Assembly: GCA_016165875.1 (NCBI GenBank)
Contig: JABBOT010000001.1
Location: 43,089,879 to 43,153,878, forward strand
Direction: 5' to 3'
Length of the DNA: 64,000 nt
Source: Acanthopleura granulata
Lineage: Eukaryota > Mollusca > Polyplacophora > Chitonida > Chitonidae
The notes under the pieces were generated by a model. It was not told where the DNA came from. It did no database searches and worked only from the letters and a program-made list of their open reading frames with translations. This document shows, in pieces, positions 14,501-23,900 of this stretch (the stretch's first letter is position 1; every line of letters starts with the position of its first letter). The position numbers and the translations under genes are program-made.

Positions 14501-14504
14501 CCAT
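193..14504 (-). CDS. XDH: Xanthine dehydrogenase, 5' 18 coding exons (3' part outside window)
   Basis: Molybdenum hydroxylase that oxidises hypoxanthine to xanthine and xanthine to urate in the cytosol, passing electrons Mo-cofactor to 2Fe-2S to FAD to NAD+. Eighteen exons join in phase into 707 codons starting at 14504 (strong start context: A at -3, G at +4). Two N-terminal [2Fe-2S] domains carry Cys46, 51, 54, 76 and Cys116, 119, 151, 153. The FAD domain (about 230-540) has VVGNTETG (264-271) and [10 protein letters not shown]. The segment from about 590 ([20 protein letters not shown]) opens the Mo domain. The YRKT motif (400-403) and RRDDDIA (433-439) favour XDH over aldehyde oxidase, whose sequences differ there. 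The Mo active site and C-terminus lie left of base 1. All introns are GT-AG except the one after exon 9 (GC-AG). Introns contain SINE fragments and two tandem repeats. Confidence 0.93.
782..957 (-). CDS. XDH: XDH coding exon 17
   Basis: Residues 609-667, [20 protein letters not shown] then [13 protein letters not shown], matching the family block that carries a strand, R-A-H/N-A and the P-G-V motif. Acceptor CTACATAG, donor CAG|GTATAA, phase 0. Confidence 0.92.
1384..1597 (-). CDS. XDH: XDH coding exon 16 (start of Mo domain)
   Basis: Residues 538-608; [20 protein letters not shown] then DDM is the first conserved block of the molybdopterin domain. The acceptor TCGAACAG is chosen because it is the only nearby AG that keeps phase 0; its pyrimidine tract is weak, so the first residues are less certain. 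Donor G|GTAAAA, phase 1. Confidence 0.86.
1841..2003 (-). CDS. XDH: XDH coding exon 15 (end of FAD domain)
   Basis: Residues 483-537, with [20 protein letters not shown], the closing segment of the FAD domain. Acceptor TCTTTCAG, donor CAC|GTGAGT, phase 0. Confidence 0.94.
2391..2575 (-). CDS. XDH: XDH coding exon 14
   Basis: Residues 422-482, with [20 protein letters not shown] and [23 protein letters not shown] corresponds to RREDDIA of vertebrate XDH. Acceptor ATTTTAG, donor AG|GTGATA, phase 2. Confidence 0.94.
2665..2765 (-). repeat. tRNA-derived SINE, middle fragment
   Basis: Reverse-oriented fragment of the window's dominant SINE: GCAGAGCCCGGGGGAAACCC and the CCACCATGCATAGGTT stretch match the middle of the full-length copy at 61457. 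It sits in XDH intron 13. Confidence 0.65.
2892..3004 (-). CDS. XDH: XDH coding exon 13
   Basis: Residues 384-421, with [12 protein letters not shown] (392-403) and [13 protein letters not shown]. The YRKT block near FAD is typical of XDH rather than aldehyde oxidase. Acceptor ATTTTCAG, donor GAG|GTAATT. Confidence 0.94.
3480..3573 (-). CDS. XDH: XDH coding exon 12 (FAD pyrophosphate loop)
   Basis: Residues 353-383, with [16 protein letters not shown], the most conserved FAD-domain signature, then GSKLTVVSA. Acceptor TTGTACAG, donor G|GTAAGG, phase 1. Confidence 0.95.
3884..3960 (-). CDS. XDH: XDH coding exon 11
   Basis: Residues 327-352, [20 protein letters not shown] then IRNVA, matching the LRWFAGKQ...NVA stretch before the GGN loop. 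Acceptor TTTTTTTAG, donor GCT|GTAAGT, phase 0. Confidence 0.93.
4326..4698. repeat. 29-bp minisatellite built from the XDH exon 10 splice donor
   Basis: About twelve copies of a 29-bp unit, with CATTACCTGG starts at 4502, 4531, 4560 and 4618 and variants between. On the coding strand the unit reads GTGGACAAGTTACCAG then GTAATGAG, so the last bases of XDH exon 10 and its donor are part of the array. Copies decay with distance from the exon. At least five carry CCAG|GTA. Confidence 0.93.
4681..4848 (-). CDS. XDH: XDH coding exon 10
   Basis: Residues 271-326, [16 protein letters not shown] through [14 protein letters not shown], in the FAD domain. Acceptor TTCCCAG, donor CCAG|GTATAA. The last 16 exon bases are part of the 29-bp unit that is tandemly repeated into the following intron. 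Confidence 0.92.
5360..5501 (-). CDS. XDH: XDH coding exon 9 (FAD-binding loop), GC donor
   Basis: Residues 224-270, ending KLVVGNTET, the FAD-contacting loop. The only junction that keeps frame with exon 10 is ACAG|GCAAGT, a GC-AG donor with an otherwise perfect consensus. Acceptor ATGATTAG. Confidence 0.92.
5693..5792 (-). repeat. tRNA-derived SINE, 3' tail fragment
   Basis: TTTATTTATTTATTTGGTTG followed by GTGCTTCACC and GGCGGCCAGTATTATGGTG is the reverse complement of the SINE 3' region and its AAAT tail. It lies in XDH intron 8. Confidence 0.6.
6032..6118 (-). CDS. XDH: XDH coding exon 8
   Basis: Residues 195-223 ending [14 protein letters not shown], matching the family's DPTQEPIFPPEL segment at the entry to the FAD domain. 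Acceptor CCCCTTAG, donor CAG|GTAAGT, phase 0. Confidence 0.92.
6724..6801 (-). CDS. XDH: XDH coding exon 7 (linker)
   Basis: Residues 169-194, a cysteine-containing linker (Cys169, then CC) between the iron-sulphur and FAD domains. Vertebrate XDH has a similarly placed Cys-rich linker of different sequence. Acceptor CTTCAG, donor AAG|GTTAGT. Assigned mainly by phase, position and the CC pair. Confidence 0.8.
7299..7360 (-). CDS. XDH: XDH coding exon 6 (second 2Fe-2S, second pair)
   Basis: Residues 148-168, [19 protein letters not shown], with Cys151 and Cys153 completing the second cluster. Acceptor TATCGTCAG, donor AAG|GTGAGC, phase 0. Confidence 0.94.
7920..8060. repeat. Degenerate 22-bp GAGTCA/GACCA repeats
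   Basis: Irregular copies of a GAGTCATATGACCAGATAGG-like unit with CTCAGAAAACTGAGTCA inverted motifs, in XDH intron 5. They resemble the array at 28720-29160. Just downstream, 8104-8150 holds a direct duplication of ACCGATATGGTCATACTACT. Confidence 0.45.
8521..8562. repeat. (TA)21 microsatellite
   Basis: Forty-two bases of perfect TA dinucleotide. On the XDH strand it begins at the seventh base of intron 5, directly after the donor GTAAAC. Confidence 0.97.
8569..8695 (-). CDS. XDH: XDH coding exon 5 (second 2Fe-2S, first pair)
   Basis: Residues 106-147 with [19 protein letters not shown], giving Cys116 and Cys119 of the helical-domain cluster. Acceptor GTGGCAG, donor G|GTAAAC, phase 1. A (TA)21 microsatellite begins at intron position 7. 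Confidence 0.94.
8998..9218 (+). repeat. tRNA-derived SINE, interrupted copy
   Basis: CTACCAGCAACCTGCGGATG then GTCGTGGG match the SINE body, and GGTACGTCGTAAAGCACC plus an (AAAT)n tail (9195-9219) match its end. Unrelated bases interrupt the copy. It lies in XDH intron 4. Confidence 0.55.
10425..10533 (-). CDS. XDH: XDH coding exon 4
   Basis: Residues 69-105 with [12 protein letters not shown] (Cys76 is the fourth ligand of the first cluster) and TTVEGIGS, followed by LHPVQ. Acceptor GTACCAG, donor CAG|GTCAGT, ending phase 0. Confidence 0.94.
10938..11034 (-). CDS. XDH: XDH coding exon 3 (first 2Fe-2S loop)
   Basis: Residues 37-68 with [13 protein letters not shown], the C-x4-C-x2-C loop (Cys46, 51, 54) of the N-terminal 2Fe-2S cluster. 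Acceptor TTCACAG, donor T|GTATCC, ending phase 2. Confidence 0.93.
12276..12430 (+). repeat. Second dispersed repeat family, internally deleted copy
   Basis: Begins GGGTTTTACGTTGCACTTAA and contains GACCAGTTCCGTTTCCTTGC then TCTAACCTCTCCGTGCCGAG. The same blocks occur in reverse at 17131-17356. It lies in XDH intron 2, between exons 2 and 3. Likely a non-autonomous element common in molluscs, by recollection of the motif only. Confidence 0.6.
12812..12869 (-). CDS. XDH: XDH coding exon 2
   Basis: Residues 18-36 with [11 protein letters not shown], the conserved helix before the first iron-sulphur loop. Acceptor CCCCGCAG, donor C|GTATCC, ending phase 1. It lies alone between two introns of more than 1.5 kb. 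Confidence 0.87.
13241..13392. repeat. Two adjacent inverted repeats
   Basis: Stem 1 pairs AACACAGGGCGAGG (13241-13254) with its exact complement at 13312-13325. Stem 2 pairs CCCTCTGTCG (13349-13358) with its exact complement at 13382-13391. Two hairpins in 150 bases in XDH intron 1 suggest a fold-back element remnant. Confidence 0.7.
13785..13860 (-). repeat. tRNA-derived SINE, 3' tail fragment
   Basis: ATTTATTTATTTATTTAATA then ACTCAAGAATATTCCACGTC and CGACGGCGACC match the reversed SINE 3' end. It lies in XDH intron 1. Confidence 0.55.
14454..14504 (-). CDS. XDH: XDH coding exon 1
   Basis: Residues 1-17, starting with ATG at 14504 and containing LVFYVNGRK, the first strand of the plant-ferredoxin-like 2Fe-2S fold. 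The donor is AAG|GTAAGC and the exon ends in phase 0. A further non-coding 5' exon is possible but not visible. Confidence 0.88.
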
Positions 14505-14787
14505 GTTTTCGACACGTGTACTCCAAGCAAATCTAAATGCTTCTTTACGGCCAGGTAGTATGGGAGGCCGGGCTGTGGAGGGGCGTCTCTTACAGCTGTT
14601 TGCAGTGGACGCAACTGATTGGGTGATGCCTCAGCCAGTACACACGCTCCGTTTACAGATGACAGCACTAAACTCCTGCTAGTGAGGAAGCATTCAGGGT
14701 TTGTATCTTAAACAGCACATCATGTACCACAGTCACACATACACATGTACTATTTTGAATTGAATTTTTTTAAGTTTTATAATGTTT

Positions 14788-14905
14788 TCTGTCAGTTCAA
14801 GCCCAGCTCTTACTGGCTTCCTCTCTGGTCGTGAGTGGGAAGGTCTGCCGGCACTATGCGTATGGTGGTGGGTCTCCTCTTTCCCGGGGTCTGCCCGGTC
14901 TACGA
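14788..14905 (+). repeat. tRNA-derived SINE, middle fragment
   Basis: GTTCAAGCCCAGCTCTTACT then GGCTTCCTCTCTGGTCGTGA covers the B-box and body of the SINE, continuing into GGAAGGTCTGCC and TTTCCCGGGGTCTGCCCGG. Both ends are missing. Confidence 0.65.
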
Positions 14906-17130
14906 CTGAGGTAAAATGCTGAGCAGGCCATTTGCATTGTGACACATGCATACATACACACGACAAACAACGAGAAAGACAACATATATTAAAACCAAAC
15001 GTGTAACATATTTGGGATAGTCGACCATCATCCTATGAAACTCACATTCCTGTACCCTGATAACAAAAAAGACACAAATGAATCCTAATCCAATTCCCTT
15101 CGCGAGGTCAAATACAACCAGCTAAACTTACTTTGAAAAGTTGCTGCATTGTATTTTTATTATAAAAATGCTAAGAACACCTCTGGCCTTGAGTTTACGC
15201 ATCTATGTCAGTGTCAGCCCTACGCGGTGTCCCTCCTTCTCAGCATCACTCGAACTTGGTCTTTTCGGAGTAACTTATAAATTTTAAATAATTAATCTGA
15301 CCCCTTATTCTCAAGCAAAGGGTTCCTAGGAGCAACTCACCAACAAAAGGAAACCTACATTTCGATGGACCCTTTCTTTTAGGCGACATTAACTCGCCTC
15401 ACATGGTCTTAATAAGTTAATTCACAAATGGACATGTGAGTAATCTCCGATCGAAATTAAGGAAGCTTTACTTTTTACAAAACCATGAAATTTGGTACAT
15501 CGCAAGTACAATCTGTTCATTAAAAGAATGGGCCAAGAGGCACCTCTCCAAAAATAAAAGATACTACAAACACAGAATATGAACAGTGTTTTTTCGAGGT
15601 GAACAAAATAAGTGACTAAGACAAGTAAATGAGTAGATCTCAGCTCTAAGGCTTCTGACATATATCTACCTAAATTGAGCACTTGAGACCGAGAAGAATA
15701 CATATACCGGTAGAAATACCATGGTTTTTGATTATAAAAATTGTCGAGATAGCAATAATAATTAATCGAGACAGAATTCTATGTTAGTCTTAGACGACAG
15801 GACTATATGTTGGAAAATTTGACCAACTTTCTCGGACTATTTGACCTGTATGGTTGACGCCGACGCATCAACTCAATCTCAACTGCGCCTACTTTGGGGA
15901 TGAGCTAGGAATAGTTTACAGCAGATTACAAAACCTTTCAAACCTATGACTGACGGTGACCTCGTGTTGATGTTGGCCTTTCTCCCTGGGACAAAGAAGC
16001 TAAGCTGGTTTCAAGCAGGGATACAAATAGCTAGGTTAAATTAATGGAAACAGTCGAAGCTACATGTGCCGATGAATAAAATTCGACGATTTGACACTTG
16101 GCATATCCTATTCTCACTCACGGCTCAGTCAGAAAAGGCATGGCAGTCATGTCATTTCTGTCTTCAGTTTTCACACCACTTTGTGGAAGCTCAGGACAAA
16201 AGCAACGGTAAAATACTGTTCATAAATTTACATCACGCTGATCCACCCAAAGTAGATCTGAACGCAAAGCTTTTCCGTCGGCTAATACCTACATTAACTT
16301 CGCTTCAAGGCCGTTAACGGCACATGAGCTTTCATCTAGGGGTACATGTCACCCAGGTCTCTCAAAATTCTAAATTTGAAGTTACGTGACGAGAAACAAG
16401 ATAGTCCCACGGGTAGGTCATACTCTCTTAATATCAACGGGTATACCTTACAATGCCATTACCTAATAGCCTGGTGACCCAGTTACCAGAGAGCTAATCA
16501 CAAGGCTCATTTTTGTCGACGGCTGATGTGCAGATGTCGGTTTCGACGCCTAGTTTGAGTCCTGACGTGATCAAATTTAAAGCTTTACCAACACGACACA
16601 CTCCACTTGTGAGTTGGACAAGAGAACTGTAAAGGACAATTAAAAAAATTAACACTAGGAAACAATTAAACTTTTGCGACAGCTGGTCTGTGATACGGAA
16701 CTAAGATAGGCTTGTGCGAGCTTGTCGACGGACAAAGGAAAGTCACTGTCTTTAGATGCACTCGCGTTGTCTCGATCAACTCACAATCAAAGCAACCGAT
16801 CAACCAGTTCGTTCGAGATGTTGGAAGGCTAAACCGTTCTTATAGTTTGTTCACAAGTCAACCTTTTCCATTTAAACCTGGATAAACTGACTGCCAAAGG
16901 GTTTCCAACAGTAAGTGTGATGGGAAATTTAGTTCGGGATGTTGGGGAATTTAGTCCGGGATGTTTTTTCCACTGTCTAGGTAAACAGTGTTCGTTCAAC
17001 AGATGGTATGTGTAGCCGCCTTTCATTGGTTGTAAATATTCATAAAATGAAGAAACTTTTCTAGCGGCCACTGGAGACTAGGCAGATGTGCTTCTGTGGT
17101 TAACGGATACATTTCCATACAGTAGTTGTT

Positions 17131-17356
17131 CCTGTCTCGCTTGGCACTCAGCACAGATAGGTTAGAGCAAGGAAACAGGACTGGTCGGCCCCGTGCCAGT
17201 ATAATGACTGGTGGGATGTCATGCCTGGTGTCTTTTGCAGCACTTTGGCGGCATGGACTCGCCCTGCCACCACAAGACACACTAGGCGCACACACTAGAA
17301 GGACTCCTCGTCGTCCAATGACTAAAACATTGTTAAGTGTGACGTTAAACCCCAAG
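17131..17356 (-). repeat. Second dispersed repeat family, fuller copy
   Basis: Read on the minus strand it starts CTTGGGGTTTAACGTCACAC and includes GACCAGTCCTGTTTCCTTGC then TCTAACCTATCTGTGCTGAG. It shares both ends with the copy at 12276-12430 but retains about 70 more internal bases. Open frames on both strands here are by-products of the repeat. Confidence 0.65.
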
Positions 17357-17910
17357 CGCTCACTCGCTGTCCCCGTGTGCTCCTTCTCTGCTTTGCGAAA
17401 CAAATGCGTCCGCTTTCAAGGTATGGCTGCAAGATAACACTGCCGGGCCCCAAAGGAAGTCCTGGTGTGATTCAATTGATGAACAACTCGACCACAGAAA
17501 TTTTAAAACATTAAAAAGAAATAGCATGAGGAATATTCCTCTCTGTCCTACCGAGCTGGCATCCTCAAAGCTTCCTCAATTCGTAAAGTTTGTGTTGTTT
17601 CTTCTTAGAAACAATTTCCTGTATTTTCTTTACTGGTTACAATATAATTATATGTGGCAAGGTGGCATTGTTAGCGTCTGAGCGAGAGCGTGCAATGCTA
17701 CCACTTAACCAAAAGAAAATTCTACCCTGTTACAAGGACATACAGCCCCCTCATTTTACATGTCGCGTCTTGGCCCTGAACTGGGAAATTGTAGATTCCC
17801 TTAAACTCTCTGTTCATGAGGCTTTGGAGCGGACCGTGATGCTCACATGTCCGTTTGGCCAGTCTAATGTTCCTTTAAGGGTCCATTTGTAGTACACCAA
17901 CATGATATCT

Positions 17911-20900
17911 GTATCCAGTGTGAGCACATTGTACTGAGTGGGAGGATGGAATCCACTTTGAGCACATTGTACAGAGAGGGAGGATGTTATACAAGTGTGA
18001 GCACAAAGTACTGGGAGGGAGGATGCCATCCAGTATGAGCACATAGTACGGAGTGGGAGGATGGAATCCACTTTGAGCACATTGTACAGAGAGGGAGGAT
18101 GTTATACAAGTGTGAGCACATTGTACGGAGTGGGAGGATGAAATCCAGTGTGAGCATATAGTACTGAGTGGGAGGATGTTATCCAGTTTGAGCAAATAGT
18201 ATTGAGTGGGGGGATGTTATCCAGTGTGAGCACATTGTACTGAGTGGGAGGATGAAATCCAGTGTGAGCACATTGTACGGAGTAGGAGGATGAAATCCAG
18301 TGTGAGCATATAGTACTGAGTGGGAGGATGTTATCCAGTTTGAGCCCATAGTATTGAGTGGGGGGATGTTGTCCAGTGTGAGCACATTGTACTGAGTGGG
18401 AGGATGTTATCCAGTGTGAGCACATTGCACAGAGAGGGAGGATGTTATCCCAGTGTGAGCACATTGTACTGAGAGATAAGGTGTTATCCAGTGTGAGCAC
18501 ATTGTACTGAGTGGAAGGATGGTATCCAGTGTCAACACATAGGGCTGAGTGGGAGGTTGGTATCCAGTATGAGCACATTATACTGAGTGGGAGGATGGTA
18601 TCCAGTGTGAGCACATTGTACAGACAAAGAGGATGTTATCCCAGTGTGGGAGGATGGTATCCAGTGTGAGCAGACAGTACTGAGCGGGATCATGTTGTTC
18701 AGTGTGAGGACATAATACGGAGTGGGAGGATGGCATTCAGTAGTTGTACAGGGTACTGAGTGGGGTGATATCCAGTGTAAGGACAAGGCACAGAGTGGGA
18801 GGATGTTATCCAGTTTGAGCACATTGTACTGAGTGGGAGGATGGTATCCAGTGTGAGCACGTAGTGCTGGCAGGGAAGCTGATATTCAATGTGAGCATAT
18901 AGTACTGGAAGGGAGGATGGTATCCAGTGTGAGTACATAGTAATGAGTGGGATGATGGTATCCAGAGTGGGCACATAGTACTGAGTCTCAGGATGGAATC
19001 CAGTGTCAGCACATTGTGCTGAGTGAGAGGATGTTATCCAGTTCGAGCCCATAGTATTGAGTGGGAGGATGTTATCCAATTTGAGCCCATAGTACTGAGC
19101 GGGAGGATGGAATCCAGTGTGAGCACATAGTACTGAGAATGAGGATGTTATCCAGTAGATGTGTGGGAGGATGGTATCTAGTGTGAGCACATTGTACTGA
19201 GTGGAAGGATGGTATCCAGTGTGAGTACATTGTACAGAGAGGGAGGATGTTATCCAGTGTGAGCACATAGTTCTGAGTGGAAGGATGATATCCAGTGTGA
19301 GCGCATAGTACTGAGTGGGAGGATGGTACCCAGTGTGAGCACATTGTACTGAGGGGGAGGATGAAATCCAGTGTGAGCCCATAGTACTGAATGGGAGGAT
19401 GGTATCCAGTGTGAGTACATTGTACGGAGTGGGAATTTGGTATCCAATTTGTGCACCTTGTACGGAGTGGGATGATGTTATCCAGTGTGAGTGCATAGTA
19501 CTGAGTAGGAGGATGGGATCTATTGTGAGCCCATAGTACTGAGTGACAAGATGGTATCCAGTGTGAGCACATTGTACTGAGTGGGAGGATGGTATTCAGT
19601 GTGAGCACATTGTACTGGGTGGGAAGGTGGTATCCAGTTTGAGCAGATTGTACTGAAGTGTGGAAGGATGTTATCCAGTGTCAGTACATTGTACAGAGAG
19701 TGAGGATGTTATCGAGTTTGAGGACATAGTTCTGAGTGGGAGGATGGTATCCAGTGTGAGCACATAGTATTGAGTGGGAGGGTGTTATCCAGTGTGAGCA
19801 CATTGTACTGAGTGGAAGGATGGTATCCAGTGTGAGCACAAAGTACTGAGTGGGAGGGTGTTATCCAGTGTCAGCACATTGCACTGAGTGGGAGGATGTT
19901 ATCCAGTGTGAGAACATAGTACTGAGTGGGAGGATGGTATCAAGTTTTTGGACATTTTTCTGGAAGGGAGGATGTTATCCAGCTGGAGCATATCCTTCTG
20001 AATGGGAGGGTGTTATCCAGTTTGAGCACATAGTATTGAGTGGGAGGATATTATCCAGTGTGAGCACATAATACTGGAAAGGAGGATGGTATCCAGTGTG
20101 AGCACATAGTACTGGAAGGGAGGATGGTATCCAGTGTGAGCAGACAGTACTGAAAGAGAGGATGTTATCCAGTTTGAGCACATGGCACTGAATGGGACGA
20201 TAGTATCCAGTGTGAGCGCATAGTGCTGAGAAAGAGGAAGGTATCCAATGTGAGCACATTGTACTGAGTGGAAGGATATTACCCAGTGTGAGCACATAGT
20301 ATTGAGCGGGAAAATGTTATCCAATATGACCACATTGTGTTTAGTGATTGGAAGGATGGTATCCAGTATGAGCACATTATACTGAGTGGGAGGATGGTAT
20401 CCAGTGTGAGCACATTGTACAGACAAAGAGGATGTTATCCCAGTGTGAGCACATTGTACTGAGTGGGAGGATGGTATCCGGTGTGAGCACGTTGTACTGA
20501 GTGGGAGGATGGTATCCAGTGTGAGCATATAATACTGCGGGAGAAGATGGTATCCAGTGTGAGCACATTGTACTGAGGAGGAGGATGTTATCCAGTTTGA
20601 GCACATAGTTCTGAGTGGGACGATGGGATCTATTGTGAGCCCATAGTACTGAGCGGGATGATGGTATCCAGTGTGAGCACATAGTATTGAGTGGGAGGGT
20701 GTTATCCAGTGTGAGCACATAGTACTGAGTGGAAGGATGAAATCCACTGTGAGCACATTGTACTGAGAGGGAGGATGGTATCCAGTGTGAGGACGTACTG
20801 CTGAGTGGGAAAATGTTATCCAGTGTGAGTACATTGTACTGAGAGATAGGGTGTCATTCAGTGTGAGCACGTTGTACTGAGTGGAAGGATGGTATCCAGT

Positions 20901-23900
20901 GTCAACAGATAGGGCTGAGTGGGAAGATGGTATCCAGCGTGAGCACATTATACTGAGTGGGAGGATGGTATCCAGTGTGAGCACATTGTACAGACAAAGA
21001 GGATGTTATCCCAGTGTGAGCACATTGTACTGAGTGGGAGGATGGTATCCAGTGTGAGCACGTCGTACTGAGTGGGAGGATGTTATCCAGTGTGGGTACA
21101 TAATGCGGAATGGGAGGATGGCATTCAGTAGTTGTACAGGGTACTGAGTGGGGTGATATCCAGTGTAAGCACATGGCACAGAGTGGGAGGTTGTTATCCA
21201 GTGTGAGCACATGGTACTGAGAAGGAGGATGGTATCCAGTTTGAGCACATGTTACTGAGAGGGAGGATGGTATCCAGTTTGAGCACATAGTACTGAGTGG
21301 GAGGATTGTACCCAGTGTGAGCAGATTGTACTGAATGGGACGATAGTATCCAGTGTGAGCACACACTACTGAGTGGGATCAAGGTATCCAGTGTGAGTAC
21401 ATTATACTAAGTGGGAGGTAGGTATCCAGTGTGAGAATGTAGTGCTGGCACCGAAGCTGGTATTCAGTGAGATTATATAGTACTGGAAGGGAGGATGGTA
21501 TCCAGTGTGAGTACATAGTACAGACAAAGGGGTTGTTATTCCAGTGTGAGCACATTGTACTGATTGAGAGGAAGGTATCCAGTGTGAGCACATCGTACTG
21601 AGTGGGAGGATGGTATTCAATATAAGCACATAGTACTTAGTGGAAAGATGTTATCCAGTTTGAGCACATAGTTCTGAGAGGGAGGATGGTATCCAGTGTG
21701 AGCACATTGTACTGAGTGGGAAGATGGAATCCAGTTTGAACACCTTGTACGGAGTGGGAGGATGGTATCCAGTGTGAGCATATAGTACTGAGGGAGAAGA
21801 TGGTATCCAGTGTGAGCACATTGTACTGAGTAGGAGGATGTTATCCAGTTTGAGCACATAGTTCTGAGTGGGAGGATGGGATCTATTGTGAGCCCATAGT
21901 ACTGAGCGTCAGGATGATATCCACTGTGACCGCATAGTACTGAGTGAGAGGATGAAATCCATTGTGAGCACTTTGTACTGAGTGGGAGGATGGTATCCAG
22001 TGTGAGCACATTGTACTGAGAGGGAGGATGGTATCCAGTGTGAGCGCATAGTATTGAGTGGGAAGATGGTATCTAGTGTGAGCACATTGTACTGAGTAGG
22101 AAGGTGGTATCCAGTTTGAGCGCATTGTACTGAGGGAGAGGATGTTATCCACTGTGAGGACGTACTGCTGAGTGGGAAAATGTTATCCAGTGTGAGTACA
22201 TTGTACTGAGAGATAGGGTGTCATTCAGTGTGAGCACGTTGTACTGAGTGGAAGGATGGTATCCAGTGTCAACAGATAGGGCTGAGTGGGAAGATGGTAT
22301 CCAGCGTGAGCACATTATACTGAGTGGGAGGATGGTATCCAGTGTGAGCACATTGTACAGACAAAGAGGATGTGAACCCAGTGTGAGCACATTGTACTGA
22401 GTGGAAGGATGGTATCCAGTGTGAGCACTTGGTACTGAGTGGGAGGATGTTATCCAGTGTGGGCATATAATACTGCGGGAGAAGATGGTATCCAGTGTGA
22501 GCACATTGTACTGAGTAGGAGGATGTTATCCAGTTTGAGCACATAGTTCTGGGTGGGACGATGGGATCTATTGTGAGCCCATAGTACTGAGCGGGATGAT
22601 GGTATCCAGTGTGAGCACATAGTATTGAGTGGGAGGGTGTTATCCAGTGTGAGCACATAGTACTGAGTGGAAGGATGGTATCCACTGTGAGCACATTGTA
22701 CTGAGAGGGAGGATGGTATCGAGTGTGAGCATACAGTACTGAATGACAGGATGTTATCTATGAGAGGATGTTATCTAGTGAGAGCACATAATACGGAGTG
22801 GGAGGATGGTATCCAGTGTGAGTGCATAGTATTGAGTGGGAAGATGGTATCTAGTGTGAGCACATTGTACTGAGTAGGAAGGTGGTATCTAGTTTGAGCG
22901 CATTGTACTGAGGGAGAGGATGTTATCCACTGTGAGGACATACTGCTGAGTGGGAAAATGTTATCCAGTGTGAGTACATTGTACTGAGAGATAGGGTGTC
23001 ATTCAGTGTGAGCACGTTGTACTGAGTGGAAGGATGGTATCCAGTGTCAACAGATAGGGCTGAGTGGGAAGATGGTATCCAGCGTGAGCACATTATACTG
23101 AGTGGGAGGATGGTATCCAGTGTGAGCACATTGTACAGACAAAGAGGATGTTATCCCAGTGTGAGCACATTGTACTGAGTGGGAGGATGGTATCCAGTGT
23201 GAGCACGTCGTACTGAGTGGGAGGATGTTATCCAGTGTGGGTACATAATGCGGAATGGGAGGATGGCATTCAGTAGTTGTACAGGGTACTGAGTGGGGTG
23301 ATATCCAGTGTAAGCACATGGCACAGAGTGGGAGGATGTTATCCAGTGTGAGCACATGGTACTGAGAAGGAGGATGGTATCCAGTTTGAGCACATGTTAC
23401 TCAGAGGGAGGATGGTATCCAGTTTGAGCACATAGTACTGAGTGGGAGGATTGTACCCAGTGTGAGCAGATTGTACTGAATGAGACGATAGTATCCAGTG
23501 TGAGCACACACTACTGAGTGGGAGGAAGGTATCCAGTGTGAGTACATTATACTAAGTGGGAGGTAGGTATCCAGTGTGAGAATGTAGTGCTGGCACCGAA
23601 GCTGGTATTCAGTGAGATTATATAGTACTGGAAGGGAGGATGGTATCCAGTGTGAGTACATAGTACTGAGTGGGAGGGTGGTATCCAGAGTGGGCACATA
23701 GTACTGATTGTCAGGATGGAATCCAGAGTGGGCACATAGTACTGAGAGGGAGGATGTTATTCAGTAGTTGTACAGAGCCCTGAGTGGGAGGATGGTATCT
23801 AGTGTGAGCACATTGTACTGAATGGGAGAATGGTATCCAGTGTGAGCACATTGTACTGAGTGGAAGGATGGTATCCAGTTTTTGGACATTGTTCTGGAAG

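Larger units (their letters stand above)
14505..17910. other. XDH upstream region, no gene seen
   Basis: Intergenic DNA 5' of XDH. It should contain the XDH promoter, but I see no convincing TATA box or initiator near the start codon. Apart from SINE fragments and the repeat at 17131-17356, open frames here are short and lack recognisable domains or splice-consistent neighbours. Confidence 0.5.

Noticed and set aside
193..14504. Aldehyde oxidase instead of xanthine dehydrogenase
   Set aside because: The YRKT and RRDDDIA blocks match XDH better than aldehyde oxidase. The decisive Mo-site Glu/Arg residues lie outside the window, so a small doubt remains.
17023..17437. Overlapping 103- and 126-codon ORFs on opposite strands
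   Set aside because: They lie mostly within a dispersed repeat whose ends recur at 12276-12430; no domain or splice context.
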